Shown: piece by piece, positions 1-9,281 of the stretch
Layout: each line of letters opens with the position of its first letter
How positions within the stretch are numbered: position 1 is the first letter of the stretch
DNA from: Gracilaria domingensis
Lineage: Eukaryota > Rhodophyta > Florideophyceae > Gracilariales > Gracilariaceae
NCBI GenBank assembly: GCA_022539475.1
Contig: VCMS01000060.1
Location: forward strand, 62,001 to 126,000
DNA: 64,000 bases
Reading direction: 5' to 3'
The notes under the pieces: model-generated
What the model saw: only the letters and a program-made list of their open reading frames with translations
Told to the model about the DNA's origin: nothing
Databases searched by the model: none
Made by a program: the position numbers and the translations under genes

Positions 1-492
1 CGTCCGCCTGTCGCCGTCCGCGATCGTACCGTCGCGCGAGCTCTGTCACCATCGCTCTCCCGCGAATGGAAGACGAAACTCTTTTTAGAGCAACGCCGCG
101 CGATGGAAAAGAATGGCGGTCAGAGCTTGGCACACTACGCCAGCCTGGCAGAGGCGGCGGGCGGCGGGCGTCGCGTTCAGCAGGAGGGAGGGCTTCATGC
201 CGCGCGAGGCGGCCTCTGGTGAAGCGGGGCGGGAGGTGCACAGCGACGATGCGCGGGCGCGGGCTGTCCCGCAGCCGATGCGTAGCGCATTTGCAGCGGC
301 GGTGGGCGGCGCAGTGGTGGGCGGCGCAGAGGTGAAGGAGGAGGAGCTGCTGTGGGAGGGCTGTGCGGGGTGCGAGCTGTGCACGGAACAGACGTTGTTG
401 ATGTACGTCGATAGTTTGTAGCGCTCAACTGGAAGTAAATTACGTGTGGCAAATTGTAATGTCGTTCAGGGCGGCACGTGACTGCATGGCAG

Positions 493-530
493 TAGCCAAT
501 CATGGCGGTTTGCCATTCGAATGTTCCTCC
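493..530 (+). repeat. 38-base direct repeat, copy 1
   Basis: The sequence starting TAGCCAATCATGGCGG recurs at 2541-2578 with only a few differences. The two copies lie about 2 kb apart, outside the large tandem duplication. They may be remains of a dispersed element or of an older duplication of the flank. Confidence 0.6.
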
Positions 531-1218
531 ACGGAGCAGAAGCTCTTTATATTTACATGGTCGCACAGGTGGTGTCGTGTCCAAGGGTACACGTATGGTT
601 CACCTACCGCGTACAAAGTGAATGACCGGTCGTGGCGAACGCACGCGTCCGCTGCGAGGAGCGCGCGCATTCGTCACCCTCCATGCCAGCAACCGCACGC
701 CCGCAGCGCTGAGCGGTATGTCGCTCTACTACCGCCGTTCCACCATTCTCTCTGTAGCCAAGGCCGCGGCAGAGTGGCGCCCAGTTAGAAATCACCCCCA
801 TTTCCTGTCATTTCTTCGCGACCGCACAACTAGTACAAAAACTGAGCTCACTGTCGAGTGACGCTCAGTCGCTTCTCGTCATTGGCAATTTGTCCTGTCG
901 GTCCAGCTGCTGGCGTGCTGGGAGACATGGTCAGGGCCCGTCCACGTCAAATTTGACTATCTCGCGCAAACTGCTTTCAGTCTTCTTCGTCATTCTATCT
1001 ATGGACTTGGCCACTGCACGGTAACAGGTGCTTTTAACTTTGTCTCAATGCACAACTGTCACTTTTCGACAAAGTTAAATGCACTTTTACCGAGCAGTAG
1101 CAAATCCACTTGCGCCTCCATTCTTCTTTCTTTTTTCTAGTCCGTCTATTCATCAAGCTCCCATTCCGCTGTTCTTTTCATATTTGCAGTTGACTCAAGC
1201 CTAATGAATCAACCGAAA

Positions 1219-1329
1219 ATGTGCAAAACGAAACGCCGCTCCTGTTGTTCGTATTTGAGCTCATTCTCCGCCAAAGTCGCAGAATGACCGCAAATAAGAA
1301 CAACAGCGATGGCGATTCGTTTTGGACAT
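1219..1329. repeat. Imperfect palindrome with 49-base arms
   Basis: The left arm 1219-1267 and right arm 1281-1329 are reverse complements at 40 of 49 positions, around a 13-base loop. Because of this symmetry both strands encode similar short peptides here, which is a by-product and not evidence of coding. It could be an old foldback element or hairpin-forming miniature transposon. Confidence 0.75.
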
Positions 1330-1550
1330 CGAAAAAAACGTCCCGAAACTTGGAAAGGTTTCCGCCCGTTTCACGGCCATCGCTCGCGATCCACACAGCA
1401 GCCTGGAAGCACATTTAGTTCGCAGTTTACACTATCTTGCCACAATCTTTCTACAACACGAGACAACGAGACTGCTCGAAGTGTTTAAGCAGCGTCATTG
1501 CATCACCTCCGACCACAGCCACTGTGGCCGTATTACAGCCCCGAAAAGGA

Positions 1551-1607
1551 GTTATCGCCTTTGACGAAAGTGCGTGGCTCAGCCACACTTTCGTGACTGG
1601 TGATAAC
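1551..1607. repeat. Inverted repeat (hairpin)
   Basis: The left arm (1551-1579, starting GTTATCGCC) and right arm (1581-1607) pair over about 27 bases with a few mismatches and small gaps, around a core ACGAAAGTG / CACTTTCGT. It is the second foldback structure within 350 bases. Confidence 0.65.
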
Positions 1608-2540
1608 TTTTCGGCGTCTACATTCCTCTCGTCTGTATCCGATGCCATCCCATCTTTCTGAGGAAATGCGTCGGAGCACTCCACGCAAACCTCCTGATGG
1701 ACTTCATAAGCTGCCGCCGCCACTTGATTTAGTTTTGCGAGACGTTCGTGCGATCCGTCACTTTCGTGAATTGCAATTAATGTAATTGCAATTTACTAAA
1801 GTTTTTTTTGATTTTTCGCCTGCCCAATGTCAATTCCATTCCAGAGACCATCACCGACCGCGTCAAGAACTTCTTCTTGAAGACGGGTCAATCTCCTCCT
1901 CGACGCCGGCATCTTCCGCGCCGCGCCGCCCCGCTCCGCACTTCATACAGCGCGCGTCGCTCCCCGGCCGGCCGCAGCACCAGCGGGAAGAACGCGTTCG
2001 TTCGCTCCGCCGTGCGCAAGCCCGGCCGCATCGTGCTGGCCGTCTTTGCACTACGATGAAAAAAGGCGGAGGAGGTGAACACAAAGCTTAGTATAACGCT
2101 TTGGAGCAGCTTCAGAAAGCATGTGGTGTTCTGAAGTTCTACCTGGCGGGACGCAAAGCACCGCAGACGAAAACGCCTGGGAGCAGCAGTAAGTCAGCGC
2201 GGGAGTTTTTCCAATGTTGCATATAGCGCAGTGAGTAGAGTCAGTCCTGGTTTCAGAGACGATGTCCGCAGCTGGATAAAGTCTTCGCCACTGTCTCGCG
2301 ATGAGAGTGCCGAGATGACCTGCATCACCGCAAACCGAGGTGAGTTCGGAACTGAACGGGAGAGGCGAGGCTTGAAGCATCGTAGGATAAGCTCCCTGAC
2401 AAGGTATGACAGCCTGACGAAGAGGCGGGAGCTTTTTGAAGGTAAGAAGGGAAACATGTCATTGCCGCCTGAGAGGGCTTGCCCCATGATGGTGACTCTG
2501 ACGAAGGCTTGCCGAACGTGTGAAGCCTTTTGCTGCGCAT

Positions 2541-2578
2541 TAGCCAATCATGGCGGCTTGCCATTCGGATGCTCCAGC
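2541..2578 (+). repeat. 38-base direct repeat, copy 2
   Basis: Second copy of the element at 493-530. The shared block contains GCCAATCATGGCGG followed by TTGCCATTCG in both copies, with one base between them differing. Confidence 0.6.
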
Positions 2579-2966
2579 ATGTAAATTGTGAGTACCTTTA
2601 CACTATTCGCATGGCGTCAGTTTGCCTTTTCCCGAGCATTCCACGGCAGCCTTGGTGTTGCTGTACGAGTAGAGAAAGCTCTAAAACTACCTTCTTGTGC
2701 ATGCAGCGCTGCTCTCGAATAAGAAAGCCCATAGCATGATTGCGTGTAATACCTTCGTAAACCTTAGATTCAAAAATAATTTCGCCGTATCCGATACAGC
2801 GAATACGGGCAACTGCCATTTGTTTCTTCTTCTAGCAATTGAATCAATTTTTACCTTGAATTGAAGTGCAATTAGACCAATATTTTGTTTCGAGAGCAAA
2901 GCGAGATTAGGTCATGACCTAGAAAACATAATGAAACGTATTCCGTCCGTACCAGCAGAAGGTTAC

Positions 2967-3215
2967 CTCTTCTCAATTTCTTGCGTCTCTGTGGGATGAC
3001 GGGGATAAAACTAGACCAGAATGCCTTGTGAGCTCCATTTGCCTGGCCTGACCACGCCAATATCAACTTGCACCCTGATATACACCCATTGCCGGTACAC
3101 GAGTGAGGGGAACGCAATGACGACTTTCGGCAATAGTGTACACATTAGACGCCTCCACAGTTTTTCTCCCAGCATTCGAAAATGAGCACGTCACTAGCGT
3201 GACCGGCGTCTCCAT
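2967..3215 (-). pseudogene. Frameshifted copy of the divergent exon
   Basis: This matches the exon at 8657-8893. The reading frame starts at the same ATG (complement of 3213-3215) and is nearly identical for about 30 codons. It then breaks where unit 1 has about 13 extra bases just after the stretch encoding ESRHCVPLTR. The splice-donor-like end survives (AGAG then GTAACC on the minus strand, 2961-2970). Compared with the unit 2 copy it is inactivated. Confidence 0.6.
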
Positions 3216-3609
3216 AACCACATACTCAGCAACGGCGCTTCTCTGTGTCTGAATTGAATGCAGGACACGCAATAGTAAATGTCGCTTGCTTTCTCATGTT
3301 TCCTTCAAACGCTGGATATTGCCACAATTGTGTCAGCATTCGGAAAGTCTGAACTCAGAGCTTTAGGTCTCAGTGAGTCAGCACTTGAGCATTTGCTTCT
3401 GGTGAGTCAGCACTCGAACATTTGTTTGCAAGGTCGGAAGACACTTCGCATCCGAGTACACTCAGCAACTCAAGAGGCCGTTTTCTAATCCTCATCTGCC
3501 TCCCTTTTTTTTGATTGCCCTTCGCCTTCTACCTCTGCAACTCGTACAGCACCATCGCGAAACAAGCTCGTGAACGATTCAATCACTCTCTTTCTGAAGA
3601 TAATTTACT
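3216..3609. promoter_or_regulatory. Divergent intergenic spacer, unit 1
   Basis: About 390 bases separate the minus-strand exon from the plus-strand gene at 3610. The matching spacer in unit 2 (8894-9281) is strongly conserved, including the leader ending in GAAGATAATTTAC just before the ATG. Conservation of a non-coding spacer together with divergent starts suggests a shared promoter. I see no clear TATA box. Confidence 0.4.
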
Positions 3610-5088
3610 ATGACTCAGGGTCAGCAAACAGGAACGGGAGAGATAAAAACCGTTACGTGGGCGTGGTTTGAAGCAGGCACCCCACCGAGGTCTGCTCGCC
3701 GATCCATGTGTACGGAGACACAGCACTCGAACCATTTCGCACCATCACTCGAAAGCCTTGCCATTTTCGACGAGATTAAAGCTGTGACTCACAAATCTCG
3801 CTCACATGCGCTAACCAGCCTGAAGTCGATCAGGAACGTCAACACATCCGACCTGGGAAGCTGTGGACAAAGCTTCAGCAACATTGCAGCTCACCGCTGG
3901 TTTGACCCATCCTGTCAAAGGAAGCCGTCTGGAAAAGAGCTTGCTGACACGGTAAACGTTCGCAACGAAGTGAGCTCCCCAGAAAGAATATGGAGGGGCA
4001 TATTTGAAAACCCTTCGAACGTCTTTACTTCAAGGCCGATTGTTGCCTCCAAAGACGGTAGTTGCGGATATGCGATGGGATCAAGAAATGCTTTATCTAG
4101 CAATGCTTGCCCAGATCGAGTTGCAGCGGGCATTTCACATGGGCCTGCAGGGAAATCTTTGCTCAATACTTCACCACATTCTGAGCATTTTACCCCGTCT
4201 GCTGAAAGCCTAGCGATCTTTGACAAGATCAAATCCGAGGTTCACCAGTCTCGCTCGGCTGCAGTGACGAGCTTAAAATCGGTTCCAAAGGCGAACAGCT
4301 CCGATTCTGGAAGAGACATTCTCCCACCAACTACGACCCATACAGGTCGCAGTTGGTTTGATTCATTGGTTCCACAGAAGCGGTTCGAAAAACTGCTTGC
4401 CGGCGATGAAAAGGTTCGTCAGAATGTGAGGTCCCCAGAAATGAGGGACCTATTTAGAAATCGTTCGCGACCGTGGATGTCAAAGGCCACTGAAGCCTTC
4501 AAGAACGGCACATGTGGTAATGGAGCAGATTTTCAGCGTGATAAGAAGTTGAAGCCATCATCTCGAGAGAGTGCCGCGAAGGGAATGAAAGCAATAGGAA
4601 TGGAAAGAGTGGAGAGGAACGACGGAAAAGGAACTTCAGGGGACATGGCCGGGTTCAGTACCTTGCGCAGGATTGTTATACCTCAGAAGAAAACGTTTGG
4701 CCCCAAGACGCAGGCGGAAATGAGGGCGGAAGAATGGAAGCAGCAAGTGGTGGATTACCAGAAGAGGCTTCGAGGTGAATCTCCCGAAAATTTCGAGCTG
4801 TGGGATCGAGAGCATGTTCCATTCCAGCTTCGGTCGTCCAGACCTAGCGTAGCATCGGGGGCCTCGAATGGGTGGGAGTTGAATGACGTTTTCGTTCGAC
4901 GTATGGCTGCTAAGATGAGACGGAATGCTTCCCAGCGCGAGTTTAAGCCCGAAGGGATGATGAAGAGGTGGTGGTCGCGAGTAGGTAACGGAGTTAGACG
5001 GATTGTGGATGCTGTCGCAACCAGGATGAGAAGCTTGTGGAAAATGGTGCGCATGTTGTTGTGCTCCTCGCAGACGATCATCGCATGA
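3610..5088 (+). CDS. Orphan 492-aa protein with an internal duplication (unit 1 copy)
   Basis: I do not recognise this protein. It is hydrophilic and basic and has no signal peptide. Residues about 21-125 and 172-277 are an internal repeat: each half has the order HSNHF/HSEHF, ESLAIFD-[EK]-IK, SLKS, a WFD tripeptide and VR followed by SPE. The C-terminal third contains a strongly conserved block (QKKTFGPKT, AEMRAEEWK, FELWDR, PFQLRSSRPSVASG). The last 45 residues are basic and amphipathic, ending in a short hydrophobic stretch that could contact membrane or RNA; that is a guess. A 490-aa paralogue lies at 9282-10754 with the same start context and full-length collinearity, which argues that the frame is under selection. 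It is convergent with the minus-strand gene at 6668-8134. Coding status is likely; function unknown. Confidence 0.75.
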   Translation: MTQGQQTGTGEIKTVTWAWFEAGTPPRSARRSMCTETQHSNHFAPSLESLAIFDEIKAVTHKSRSHALTSLKSIRNVNTSDLGSCGQSFSNIAAHRWFDPSCQRKPSGKELADTVNVRNEVSSPERIWRGIFENPSNVFTSRPIVASKDGSCGYAMGSRNALSSNACPDRVAAGISHGPAGKSLLNTSPHSEHFTPSAESLAIFDKIKSEVHQSRSAAVTSLKSVPKANSSDSGRDILPPTTTHTGRSWFDSLVPQKRFEKLLAGDEKVRQNVRSPEMRDLFRNRSRPWMSKATEAFKNGTCGNGADFQRDKKLKPSSRESAAKGMKAIGMERVERNDGKGTSGDMAGFSTLRRIVIPQKKTFGPKTQAEMRAEEWKQQVVDYQKRLRGESPENFELWDREHVPFQLRSSRPSVASGASNGWELNDVFVRRMAAKMRRNASQREFKPEGMMKRWWSRVGNGVRRIVDAVATRMRSLWKMVRMLLCSSQTIIA

Positions 5089-6667
5089 GGTCGAGCTTGC
5101 TAGCCTCAACACGCGGCGAGATTTGTCTCCAGGTTAGAGCAGAAGTAAATATTTCTTTCGCACTTTCAGTTACACGAGCTCATGCATTGACCATACATTA
5201 ATACAGCTATAGAGCAATACTAACACATCGCCCTCGCCCTCGTGCAGTGTTCTTGGTCAATAGAGATGAGGAATACAGGGACCGATCTAATGTAAATCAG
5301 AGATACGTGTGGCACTACCTGTGGCGTAGATCGATCCGTTTGATCGATGTTCCCAACAGACACAAGTGCGTTTCCGATATCTGCAAAAGTAGTGCACGAA
5401 GGTGTACCTCCGTGTCGCGGATGGAGGCGCTCTCGACCTCGATCAGTCCGGATGGACGTGGAAAAGCGGACCAAGTAACTCTCCATGACGTACAATACCT
5501 CCGTTTCTGTCATCGAATGCTTTTGTTAATCAATTTTGTATTGCTTCTCATGTCTAATAATTCCAACTCACAGAGTAGTAGTCAAGTTGCAAGTTTGGTC
5601 TTAGGATAACTGGCTGTTAATGTAGCCCAAGTGATTTGGACTGCACACCAACAGTCGCCCATGTTTCAGGACTAACGATTGTGACTGCATTTTCTGCCTG
5701 GGTTTGTTGTTGAAGCTCCACATCGCCACTCTAGAAGCTAGGCTAAAAGAACATGCATGGATATGCAGACGGGCTAAATTAAACACAGAGTCAATGTAAT
5801 GCATCTCAGATTGCCAAAAGTTGAGTGCAGTACCCATGAAAGGTGTGTTTTGGGCGACGCACAGGCTGTTCATCGAAACGCTTTTACATTACATTATAGG
5901 CACCATCAGATGTCTATCTTACTCAAACCACAACCACCAGGCCTGACAACCACCCAACTCGCATCTTTATAGCAACATGCGACCAGCACAACCAGTTTCG
6001 CTCTTTGATCGCTGCCGGTGGGCGCAGCAATGTAAAATGTGACGGAAGGATATCACAAATGGCCGCCATCAAGCTGCCATCTTCGTCAGAAAGTGCAATC
6101 CCTGATGGCCAAGGAAACGGCCGCGTTGCGCGTAGGACATATCGCTCAGAAGTTCTGAGTCAGAACCCGTTTCGCAATTGCTATTCTCGAAAGCTAATTT
6201 ATTTCCAGCCGCCGTCGAAGCTGCAGCTTTCATCGCGCTCGGCACGACAACACTGCCACCAGGGAAAATGTGGACACGTGGGACTGTCTGCACCTTCTCA
6301 CCTTCCGAATTCATTGCTTTGCATGGCTGCCCACCGCAGGGCGCTGACAGTAGGTGCGAAGGTGAGCGCGGCAATTGGAACAGCGCCATTCGAATTAGAG
6401 CGTGTCACGCCGCGCGCAGTTGAGATTGTTTGATGCTGCGCACGTCTAATTGAGGGGGACGGCGGAGATCAGGATGCGAGCTGAACATGCTTTACCTCTT
6501 CTCTACAAGCTACTCCCATTCCAATAGATGTCTTCGGCACCCCCTCACCGCCTCCTGTCCACGCCGTCGTCCACGCCGTGCCACCGCCCCAAGCCAAACT
6601 CTGCCGTCTCGGCTCCAGAAGCGCGCCGAACACTTGCGGCAAAGATTTCCGGCGCTCTCTCGAGCGG
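5089..6667. other. Spacer between convergent genes, unit 1
   Basis: No supported gene. It holds the 3' flank of the 492-aa gene, conserved in unit 2 (5089-5460 against 10755-11110), and blocks that match 11440-11555, 12465-12895 and 14168-14500. The part at 6240-6480 is again conserved in unit 2 next to the minus-strand gene. The frame at 6005-6433 is not conserved as protein between the units and is rejected as a gene. Confidence 0.55.
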
Positions 6668-8134
6668 CTACAGCGCCGCCGTCCGCTCCACCTCGCGAGC
6701 AAAGCCCGCGCCACCCGAAGAAGACGACGAGTAGCTGCTCGTACTATCCGTCGCCTCATCGCCGCCCCAGTTCCTACCCACACCCGCAACCGCCCGCACG
6801 CCGTCCGCCCGCCTTGCCTCTTCGCCGCGCGCCGTCGCCGCACCAGCCACCTCCTCCCGCGCACGATTTCCAACGCAGTCGTCTTCCTGCCCGGCGTATC
6901 GCCGCGGATGATGGGCAGCCTGCGCGTCATAGTGCAGTGAAGGAGACCGGCCTTGCGCGGCAGCACGGTCATGCGCGTCAGCATCGTCAGCGACATACGC
7001 GTAGGAGTCGTCGCGGTATTCCGAAAAGCGGGGGCTTTCGATCACGTAAGCTCCTCTCGCGCCACCGGTATCGCCGACAGCCTCTGCGCTTGGCCCGTCC
7101 ACAACCTGGCCGCTCTGCTCGTGGGGTACAGAAGCGGCGGCAGCGGGAGAGCCACCATGTCGCACCGACGAAGACGGGCTTTCGATGACGTAAGCGCGTC
7201 TCGTGCCACGCCCAGAATCACCGCCCGCTAGCTCGCCTTGCTCCGCCACCGTCTGCGGGACAGAATCAGCGGCCGCGGGAGAAGCACCATGCTCTACCGA
7301 GGAGGATGGGCTTTCGATGACATAAGCGCGTCTGGCGCGACGCCCACAATCACCAACCGCCCTCAAACCTTTTTCCTCCAGCGCCAGTCTGGACGGCTCT
7401 GCCGCGGCTTCATTTCCTTCACCGCCCCGGGAAGCAAGCACGGTGCTCGTCTCATGGCGTTTATCACTGGAGACGAAAGGCTGGCGATCGACGTAGTGCA
7501 CACGACGACGCTTCGGTGAGGGGCCGGGCGCGGACGGGGCCATGTTTGGCGGCAACGGAGCGGCGACAGTTTCCGAGCGCTGAGTTCTGTCAGCAGAGAT
7601 GCTGTCAGCGCTTCTCTTTCGTCCGCGTTGCGTCGGCATCGGCGGCGAAGGCCATCTCGCCACGAGATACGTGCGTTGCATGGGCACGACCATGGGGCGG
7701 AGGTAGCGGCGGGGACAAGGGAGGTCCACGACTGCACTGCGGGGTAGACGCTGGGGCGGTGTATATGGGGGACCCGGCAAGACGGCTTCGGGCGTGTTTT
7801 CCGCAAACGCTTCGGCTCCCGATGCGGCGACAGCAGACAAACATCGAGGAGAGAACGCCCATTCCTCTCTCGATGTGTCTGTGATTGGCCGTAATGGTGT
7901 TACCAGGGGAACATTCGCAGAATGGTGGGGTCGGAGGATGAAGCCGTCATATGGGTCTGCCTCAGCCTCGCGTAATAGTGCCGGCGATGAGGCAGCAGCA
8001 TAGCGGTACGGATCTGGGTGAAACGGGGGCAGACGAAGGGTTACGGGAAAGGCTCCTTCGCCGTACTGGGGGTGGACTGAGGAGGATGAGGCGGCGGAGC
8101 TGGAGTGAGTGCCGGTGGGGGTGGGTGAAGACAT
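6668..8134 (-). CDS. Orphan Arg/Ser/Pro-rich, probably nuclear protein, 488 aa (unit 1 copy)
   Basis: Family unknown. The start (ATG at 8132-8134, context AAACCATGT) is conserved in the unit 2 copy. Residues 170-174 read RGRKR and 205-212 PSPKRRRV, two likely nuclear-localisation signals. Three spaced repeats of about 45 residues share the core [RG]AYVIESP, at 269, 313 and 361; the Ser-Pro and Ser-rich tails look like phosphorylation sites. The C terminus is Gly/Ser/Asp-rich and low in complexity. Compared with unit 2 (533 aa) it ends about 45 codons early at a TAG (6668-6670) lying in a 6-base insertion. The frame beyond the stop still encodes the paralogue's tail. The codon-rich antisense frame (6487-7188) is judged a shadow because the minus frame is longer and has the conserved start. 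Confidence 0.65.
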   Translation of the reverse strand: MSSPTPTGTHSSSAASSSSVHPQYGEGAFPVTLRLPPFHPDPYRYAAASSPALLREAEADPYDGFILRPHHSANVPLVTPLRPITDTSREEWAFSPRCLSAVAASGAEAFAENTPEAVLPGPPYTPPQRLPRSAVVDLPCPRRYLRPMVVPMQRTYLVARWPSPPMPTQRGRKRSADSISADRTQRSETVAAPLPPNMAPSAPGPSPKRRRVHYVDRQPFVSSDKRHETSTVLASRGGEGNEAAAEPSRLALEEKGLRAVGDCGRRARRAYVIESPSSSVEHGASPAAADSVPQTVAEQGELAGGDSGRGTRRAYVIESPSSSVRHGGSPAAAASVPHEQSGQVVDGPSAEAVGDTGGARGAYVIESPRFSEYRDDSYAYVADDADAHDRAAAQGRSPSLHYDAQAAHHPRRYAGQEDDCVGNRAREEVAGAATARGEEARRADGVRAVAGVGRNWGGDEATDSTSSYSSSSSGGAGFAREVERTAAL

Positions 8135-8509
8135 GGTTTAAGGGTTGGTGAGAAAGGTGGAAGACTGAAAGGCAGGGTTAGATTGAGAGAAGGAAAGCAG
8201 ATTGGTTGGAGGCTGGAGGCAGAGGAGAAGGGCAGCCGGATGCATCGGGTAGCGACCAACGCGCTCTGCTCTTGTACGCTTCGCCCCGCACAATGGCGGG
8301 CGGCCTCTCCCAAAGCGCGCGTCATTTTCACTTCGGTTTGGGAGAGTGTGTGCTGTTTCGGGTCATGTTGAAGGCGATGGTTTCGTGGACGTCACCCCCG
8401 TGGCCGACGACGTGGAGGGCGAGACGCTCCGCGCGAGCAGTGAATGGAGCACAATGCAATGCAGATTCGTCCACTTTCGGGGACGCCGATGATCTCCCGT
8501 CACGATGAG
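8135..8509. other. 5' leader region of the minus-strand gene, unit 1
   Basis: On the minus strand the 150 bases before the ATG at 8134 are pyrimidine-rich (CT tracts), as in unit 2 (16107-16260). The rest is conserved between the units up to about 8615/16600. No gene is evident. Confidence 0.4.
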
Positions 8510-8893
8510 TCAATTACAACCACAACGTCCATGTGCAAAGTGTGGCCGCGAAGTGTATAGTGCTCCGCTCACAAGATCTTCATGTCGAAATAGCATTGTA
8601 CACCTTCCTTGAATTACCTCGAATTGAATATACCGTCGGTACCGTCTGCAACTTACCTCTTCCCATTTCTTGCGTCTCTGTGCGGTGTCGGTGATAAAAC
8701 ACTCGTTCAGAATGTCTAGTGTGCTCCACTTCTCTCGGCTGGTCCCACCAACATCAACTTGCACGCTTTGCCCGTCACGGGTGAGGGGAATGCAATGACG
8801 ACTTTCAGCGATAGTGTACACATTAGACGTCTCCACAGTTTTGCTCGCAGCATTCGAAAATGAGCACGTCACTAGCGTGACCGGCGTCTTCAT
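8510..8893 (-). CDS. Short divergent gene or first exon (unit 2)
   Basis: From the ATG at 8891-8893 a frame of 79 codons reaches a strong 5' splice-donor-like site, AGAG then GTAAGT (complement of 8651-8660). The donor falls exactly between codons. Unspliced, the frame runs on to a stop at 8510 (127 aa). The peptide (starting MKTPVTLVTC) has no domain I recognise. In-frame sequence continues upstream without another ATG, so it could also be an internal exon. It sits head to head with the 490-aa gene at 9282, and the arrangement is conserved but frameshifted in unit 1. Homology between the units stops just beyond the donor, inside the presumed intron. Confidence 0.4.
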   Translation of the reverse strand: MKTPVTLVTCSFSNAASKTVETSNVYTIAESRHCIPLTRDGQSVQVDVGGTSREKWSTLDILNECFITDTAQRRKKWEEVSCRRYRRYIQFEVIQGRCTMLFRHEDLVSGALYTSRPHFAHGRCGCN

Positions 8894-9281
8894 AACCACA
8901 TACTCAGCAACGGCGCTGCTCTGTGTCTGAATTGAATGCAGGACACGCAATAGTAAATGTCGCCTGCGTTCATGTTTCCTTCAAACGCCGGATATTGCCA
9001 CAATTGTGTCAGCATTCGGAAAGTCTGCACTCAGAGCTTTAGGTCTCAGTGAGTCAGCACTTGAGCATCTGCTTTCGGTGAGTCAACGCACTCGAACACT
9101 TGTTAGCAAGGTCGGAAGACACTTCGCATCCGAGTACACTCAACAACTCAAGAGGCCGTTTTCTAATCCTCATCTAACTCCCTTTTCTTTTATTGTCTTT
9201 CGAATTCTACTTCTGTAACTCGTACAGCATCTTCGCGAAACAAGCTCGTGAACAATTCTATCTTGCTGAAGATAATTTACC
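8894..9281. promoter_or_regulatory. Divergent intergenic spacer, unit 2
   Basis: Counterpart of 3216-3609. It lies between the minus-strand ATG at 8893 and the plus-strand ATG at 9282. The 60 bases before the plus ATG (CGAAACAAGCTCGTGAAC, then GAAGATAATTTAC) are almost unchanged between the copies, consistent with a retained promoter and leader. Confidence 0.4.

Larger units (their letters stand above)
1..2934. other. Left flank without a recognisable gene
   Basis: The first 430 bases are GC-rich and the rest is mixed. Open frames of 60 to 130 codons occur on both strands, but they overlap one another antisense and none shows a domain, signal peptide or homology I recognise. The stretch holds one half of a 38-base direct repeat pair at each end, two longer inverted repeats (separate entries), and a perfect 10-base inverted repeat (TAACTTTGTC at 1035-1044, its complement at 1068-1077). 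A frame at 1808-2059 is Arg-rich at its end and could be a small gene remnant, but nothing supports a function. Confidence 0.5.
2935..8615 (+). repeat. Tandem segmental duplication, unit 1
   Basis: From about 2935 to 8615 the sequence is repeated in the same order and orientation from about 8635 to 16600. The shared order is a short minus-strand exon, a divergent spacer, the plus-strand gene (3610/9282), a shared 3' region, the minus-strand gene (6668/14505) and its 5' leader. Unit 1 is shorter (5.7 against 8.0 kb) because unit 2 has extra blocks near 11112-11280, 11355-11400, 11556-12465 and 12898-14168. Divergence is spread through both spacers and genes, so the duplication is not very recent. 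Confidence 0.85.

Noticed and set aside
1808-2059. Small basic protein gene
   Set aside because: Only 83 codons, competing overlapping frames, no homology or conserved copy to support it.
6487-7188. 233-codon plus-strand frame, Arg/Pro/Ser-rich, with a counterpart at 14447-15160
   Set aside because: It lies antisense to the longer minus-strand genes, which have a conserved start, ordered motifs and repeats. GC-rich codon use makes antisense frames stay open.
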